Origin: Metopolophium dirhodum
Lineage: Eukaryota; Arthropoda; Insecta; Hemiptera; Aphididae
Length of the DNA: 64,000 bases
Direction of reading: 5' to 3'
Assembly (NCBI RefSeq): GCF_019925205.1
Contig: NC_083564.1
Span: 5,151,491-5,215,490, forward strand
Part shown: piece by piece, positions 59,034 through 64,000 of the stretch
How the letters are laid out: each line of letters starts with the position of its first letter
Position numbering within the stretch: position 1 is the first letter of the stretch
Notes under the pieces: generated by a model
Seen by the model: only the letters and a program-made list of their open reading frames with translations
Databases searched by the model: none
Told to the model about the DNA's origin: nothing
Made by a program: the position numbers and the translations under genes

Positions 59034-60699
59034 TTATTCAACGCAAACATTACATTTCGCACACAATCCGCACAGACTGTTATTTATACATTCATACGCA
59101 TTGTTCGATCATAATATCATAATACTCTTCGCGCTGTTTATTCGTTCAGACATTCATAAATTTTAGAACATTGTTCAGTCGTTTAAAATCCGTGCACGAC
59201 GCGTTTGTTTTATAACCACAGCGTGTTGTCTACCACGCGGTAACCGGCGGATAACCGTTATGGTTGTAACGAATCAAATCGATATATTGTGCATAATATA
59301 ATACAACCTATATTATGAGTTTGATATACTCCGCGATTTTGCAAGAGTATTATAATATTGCCCTGCAGCCACGGCTTGGAAGAAGCCGGTATTTTCACAG
59401 AAGTGATTAAAAATTTTTTTTTAAAAATGAATTTTTGAAATCTATCATTGTCGAAAAAAACTGAAAAATTTGTTTTATTCGCTTTATACGTTTTTAAACA
59501 CCGTGCTTCAGATATATTTTGTATCCTGTTTCTTTTATTAATTCAGAGTGAATTCGGCGATACTTTAAGCGCTCCGTATACGGCAGTCTGCAGTGATAAA
59601 TACGTTGGACTTTGGAACAGACCAAAATATCTAATGTAATTCTAGCGATCAAATTAGATATCCCTACTAATAGATATATAAAACAATATTATGTTTCAAA
59701 AATATATTGTATTCAGTTTTGTGTTAAAATATAACAGTGTCTTACAATTGTACTATATCAAAAAAACGTTCAAACTCTAAATACTTGTGGTTTCACTGAG
59801 AAATTCTACATTTGTTATGGACCCATTCCGTGATAAGCACTTTGACTAGAACTGTTTAAAAATTAATACTGAAGACTCGAATTTATTGTTTTCGTTTAAA
59901 TCGTAATAATATGGTATATCGAGGAGAGCGGGGATCAATCGACTGAAATTAATCGGGCAGTTTAGGTTTTGGGACCAGCAGTTACTTACATTAGTTTTCC
60001 TCGAATTTATTGACTTACTGAATAATAATATACTTCATATAGACTCATTTGATCCGTAAATAATTTAAATATTATTGATACATTAGCGATTTATTGCGCC
60101 GGAAACGGCATATTTTAAATTTCGCGTTTAAATTAATTATTTATACAATGATATAACAATATTACAGTGTTGATTCAAGCTGATTTAATTAAGTATATTC
60201 GTGTCATTCTCAACGTATTATATTTGTTATACATATAATATTATATGACTGTTAAAAATACATTTTTCGCAAAATTAAAATTGTTTATTCAGCGAGATAT
60301 TTAATAACGAAAACATTTACGTAAGCGCATAACATTTACTTAACTTGAGCTTAAAATATAAAACGTCTCCGAACAATGTACTATACAAATTGCATTAAAA
60401 AAAAATACAAGACATATTATGGTACATATCATATTATGATCTACAATATTTTTTACGTGCGTTTATATAGCCACGACGTTTTCTCTAAAACGTTTTTTCC
60501 CCATATAGGTTTCTTCGCGACGTTTTAAAACTCAATCATCGCGTATTATAGTAATTTAATATTACTTACGGGCGTATAAGTTATTATATTATAATATATG
60601 GGAGTTCATATACGTAAAAATCTCACTGCTTAAACGCACGTCGAAAAGTCAAAAAGAAAAAAAAAATAGAAACGAAAAACGAGAAACTTCAAAGGAACG
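56839..60699. other. Mixed non-coding DNA, CpG-rich at 57390-58320
   Basis: A TACAGGGTG motif lies at 56984-56992. 57390-58320 is CpG-rich, with a (CT)n at 57646-57674, TA tracts around 57760-57780 and 58000-58024, and ORFs on both strands (the largest 58074-58574, plus) that run through homopolymers and lack domains. The remainder is AT-rich, with (ATT)n at 59001-59037. Confidence 0.5.
57646..57674 (+). repeat. (CT)n microsatellite
   Basis: About 14 CT units inside a longer pyrimidine tract from 57609. Confidence 0.9.
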
Positions 60700-62162
60700 G
60701 TCTCGTCGACGTAGTTAATATAAGTCGCGTGTTACACACTCGTAAGTTTCTCGGAGACGCGTGTGCGTTTGCGGATAGTTTCAAAGTCGCAGTGGGTAGA
60801 GTAGTAGTCGTACACACGCTCCGCGGCTCGTCACAGGTGTAACGAAGCCGAACGGCTTAAAGGCGTAAGGGTATAGGTACGTACGTCCTAGAAAATTTAA
60901 GATCATACGAGCGTATGTGCGCCCGCAGCCGGCCAAGTGCAAAGGTTTCGAACGCGCGAACTCCGAAACCCCCTTGCGCCTATCATAAAATATGAATACG
61001 GTTATACGTGACTTGGATACGTGACGAAATTAGAGACCATTTTGGCTGCAGCGCGTTGTTATAGGTACCTATATGTGTGCAGACGGTGCATAAAATGATC
61101 GCCGCACCTCTTTATATATATATCAATACTTTTCGAAATGCACAGAACGTATAATAATATTATTACGTTTGAAATGTATCCGTCTGCGTACTACGACCGA
61201 CGCTGCCGCCGCCTATCCGAATAGGCATAAACATATAAGTGTATTTTTTTCGAGCTAAAATTCAACGTCGGGTTTCTTCTTTCCGTTTTCATCTGCAACA
61301 GCGCCGCGTGTAGGTGCGAGGTATATATATATAATATATATATTTTATTTTTTTCTGAAAGGGCTCGCCGTTATGTACCGCCCGTTTGAGTATATATTTT
61401 TTCCGATAACAATTTCACGCAAAACCCTAATAATATTTCCGGTCCATTCGCTCGCAGCAGGTATATACCCCGTACGGTTACCAATACAAAAATAATAATA
61501 ATAATAATAATATATAATATGCACATAACGTGGGTCCGGTCCGCATGTACACACGCGAACACACCCTCTCGCGATTGTGCCACGGGGCGGTAAAATTACG
61601 CTCAGCTCGCATGTAGGTACATTGTTGTGTATCGTACATTGTATTCAAATTCAAATCAATTTCTCCGCAAAGGTCCCGTCGAAAATCGCCTGAACGGGGG
61701 ACTACTATATACACGACACAAAATGCCAAAGTGAAAAATCCCCCGGTTGATTTATGGTCGCCTTAAACGGACGGAAAACTTTGATGAACATTTTCTTCTC
61801 CATTAAAATGAGACGGGTTTCCCCCTCCCACCGTCTTTTTCTCACTCTTTCTCTCTCTCTCTCTCTCTGCGAGGCTTGATTCTCGAATCGTTGCACACTG
61901 GTCCATTTTATCCGTATTACTCTCACCGCAGCGGCCATCGTTTCCCTTTCGGAGGCTTAATGCTTTTTTAAAATGACCAAAAAAAAAAGCGAGAATATAG
62001 TGCGCGGCGGAGTTACGGTCCCATAAAAACTGCATTAAGAAAACGGGAGTCATTATTCGTCAGACGAAGAAACCAAGCGCGCGATCGAAGGGCGGCGACA
62101 TTTAGAAGAAATTAGAAACGTCGTTTAAATTATATATCTAACTAGCTATCTGTATTACTCCC
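60700..62162. other. CpG-rich block without supported gene
   Basis: 60700-61120 and 61400-62110 are CpG-rich and complex. A GTAAGT donor-like site (CACTC|GTAAGTTTC) occurs near 60742. Overlapping ORFs exist mainly on the minus strand (61345-62053) but carry microsatellite-derived tracts ((AAT)n at 61493-61512, (CT)n at 61849-61868) and no domain. Confidence 0.45.
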
Positions 62163-62180
62163 GGGGGGGGGGGGGGGGGG
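62163..62180 (+). repeat. G18 homopolymer
   Basis: An uninterrupted run of 18 Gs, prone to length error in assembly. Confidence 0.95.
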
Positions 62181-64000
62181 TAAACTCCAACCGAGCTGAA
62201 GTTAATCGATATATCTATCGTAAACTGAAAATGTACAAATCATCATTGAAATTGGCTATATGCATACCCATCGAGTTTTCATGGCAGTTACCAATATCAT
62301 AACATAATACAGTACAGAGAATTATATACAATCGTAATAACTATTTTAGTTTTTGCGACCAATGAAGAAAAGTATATGTAAAAGATATTTGATTGCTGAA
62401 ACAAAATTCATGTGTGAGTCTACTTTTAAGGGTTGAATCCCTGGATGAAAAGTAGCCTACGACGTGACCAAAAGTCCAAAGAGTGCAACATTTGATGACA
62501 ATTGGTCCAAAACTGTGGATTTATATAAGGAACATCAGATAAGCCTTTGAATTTATAGAAATATAAATAAATATAATACAAAATGTCCATACAATTTTAT
62601 AACCTCACCCGCACCATCGCGTTAATGTTATAATATATTTTTCTAAGCCATGGACAAGATGTTGTCACTTTAAGAATCGAAATTTTTTTTTTTTAATATC
62701 ACGTTCAAACGTTTATATTATTATTTTAATACCCAAGCTGTACTTGTGATACACACAATTATCAAAAATGTCCAACTGAACATACTAAACAATATATTAA
62801 AGAATCGATTAAAAAATATGTTTTAAATGCTAGTATGCTGATATTCTAAAATATAAAATGTTGAGAGTCCTGACGGTTACAAACTTTTTATCATCACCTA
62901 GTAAGTTTGCTTTTATCACAAATTTATAGTCTACATAAATAACGCGAAAACCCGTGATATTTAGTTTAAATAATATATAAAATAAACGGAACTTGTATGC
63001 GTTTAAAATAAATGTTAGTTTACTAAGAACCACGGTTCAGATACATCTTTTAAGTATATCTTAAGCCATGCTAAGAACATTTCAGTCAACTTGCGCTTTA
63101 TTTAATCTAATCAAAATGAAATCATTTTTGACCTATTTGTATACTCTAATAGATCTGCGTGAACGAAAAACCGTACTCAACGACCAGATAATAATGAATA
63201 GTTTATTTTTGAACAAATTATATCATTACGTAGGTTATATAATGCAACAGATACAATAATGCGTAAATTAGTTAGACATGTTTAGTCAATAATTCACCGA
63301 CGGACGATTTTAAAACTGGGAAGGGGTGGGGTGCTTAATCTAGGTCATCGTGTATTTCATTAGTATAGACGGTATCAATCATTTTTAGTTACGTTTTTTT
63401 TTTTCACTGTTAAGTTACTTTTAGGCTGTTAAATAGTGCACAATCGACTTTGCGCATAATTCTTCGGATGACTTTACACCGCAGACCATCACGGCGTTTC
63501 CATTACAATAATAATAATAATAATAATAGATCGACGTCGTGTGATATAATAATATTATCGGTAATTTGCCATGTTTATTAATACGGAGACTTCGCGAAAG
63601 GTGGCAATAGCGATAAAAACAAACAAAATAAGTCCACCGCGGCGTTATAATAGCCACATGTATATAGACAACATATCATACACGCATACGCTATGATATT
63701 GTGTACAAAGCATTACATAAAATATATATTTCGACGTTTGTTGGACAGGATTAGTGGCGGAATTTCGGTGAAATGATGGAACTGTCCTAATGATTAATGT
63801 CTGCAAAGCCCGAGCGAGAGACGCAGCGTTTAATCCGTTTTAAGCGCCGTCACTATATATTTATGTCTTTGGCCGATAAAATATTACTCGCATACGCTGC
63901 ATATGCGCTCGACCCGAGTGAGGATTCATTATACACATCCGACTGCAGTTTATACGGACGATTACAACAATATATATATATATATTATGACGGTGATTCG
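62181..64000. other. AT-rich non-coding DNA
   Basis: No gene is supported. A 63-codon ATG ORF at 63068-63259 (plus) has no other support. (AAT)n lies at 63509-63529, and CpG-bearing sequence at 63570-63960. Confidence 0.5.

Noticed and set aside
1..64000. tRNA, rRNA, common insect microRNAs, CRISPR arrays, bacterial-type operons
   Set aside because: I looked for B-box-like GGTTCGA sequences, several familiar insect microRNA seeds and regularly spaced short repeats. I found none convincing, though an unaided scan can miss RNA genes.

Overview
The window looks like nuclear DNA of an aphid (Hemiptera: Aphididae). It is strongly AT-rich, saturated with short motifs such as AATATTATAAT and TAGGTACCTA, and broken by CpG-rich blocks. 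It has trinucleotide and dinucleotide runs, hAT- and Tc1/mariner-type MITEs, and decayed non-LTR retrotransposons of the kind common in aphid genomes. This assignment rests on sequence character and is not a species identification. Nothing bacterial is present: no operons, no ribosome binding sites, no dense long ORFs.

The window is gene-poor and reads as intergenic DNA and/or large introns. The longest ORF with a plausible ATG in complex sequence is at 9838-10554 (+), but its coding signal jumps between two frames, which suggests a decaying or mis-assembled gene. Other coding candidates are short. They are: an ORF interrupted by one in-frame TAG at 17838-18356 (+); a terminal exon with acceptor, stop and AATAAA at 34983-35069 (-); a 44-codon candidate secreted peptide at 36971-37105 (+); a weaker upstream exon at 44366-44498 (-); a possible terminal exon at 48653-48906 (+); and a possible first exon at 50484-50550 (+). 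None could be assigned a function.

Layout. 1-9.8 kb: AT-rich DNA with a G-quadruplex motif, a 36-bp direct repeat around a ~0.5 kb insert, a 200-bp tandem duplication and an hAT-type MITE. 9.8-10.7 kb: the CpG-rich gene candidate. 13.6-14.5 kb: a tandem duplication whose two copies each carry, on the minus strand, a TATA box, an initiator-like site, an ATG and a strong splice donor, so this looks like a duplicated promoter and first exon. 15.2-16.1 kb: a 29-bp minisatellite and CpG-rich DNA. 17.6-18.4 kb: the TAG-split ORF. 22.4-23.6 kb: an eight-copy ~154-bp satellite, the most striking structure in the window. Every monomer carries three TNGCGTG motifs one helical turn apart, two small hairpins and a long C-tract. 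25.3-26.8 kb: a CpG-rich block. 29.1-31.0 kb: an hAT-like end and a 316-bp inverted repeat. 34.8-37.8 kb: the terminal exon, the secreted-peptide candidate and an hAT MITE with an 8-bp target duplication. 38.3 and 42.3 kb: two MITEs flanked by TA. 44-50.6 kb: several CpG-rich blocks with exon-like pieces and a possible conserved regulatory element. 50.9-51.2 kb and 55.95-56.84 kb: non-LTR retrotransposon remnants, the second a 5'-truncated Jockey copy with an 11-bp target duplication. 57-64 kb: AT-rich DNA with CpG-rich islands and microsatellites.

No tRNA, rRNA, recognised microRNA, CRISPR array or intact transposase was seen. All exon calls are read by eye and need transcript or comparative support.
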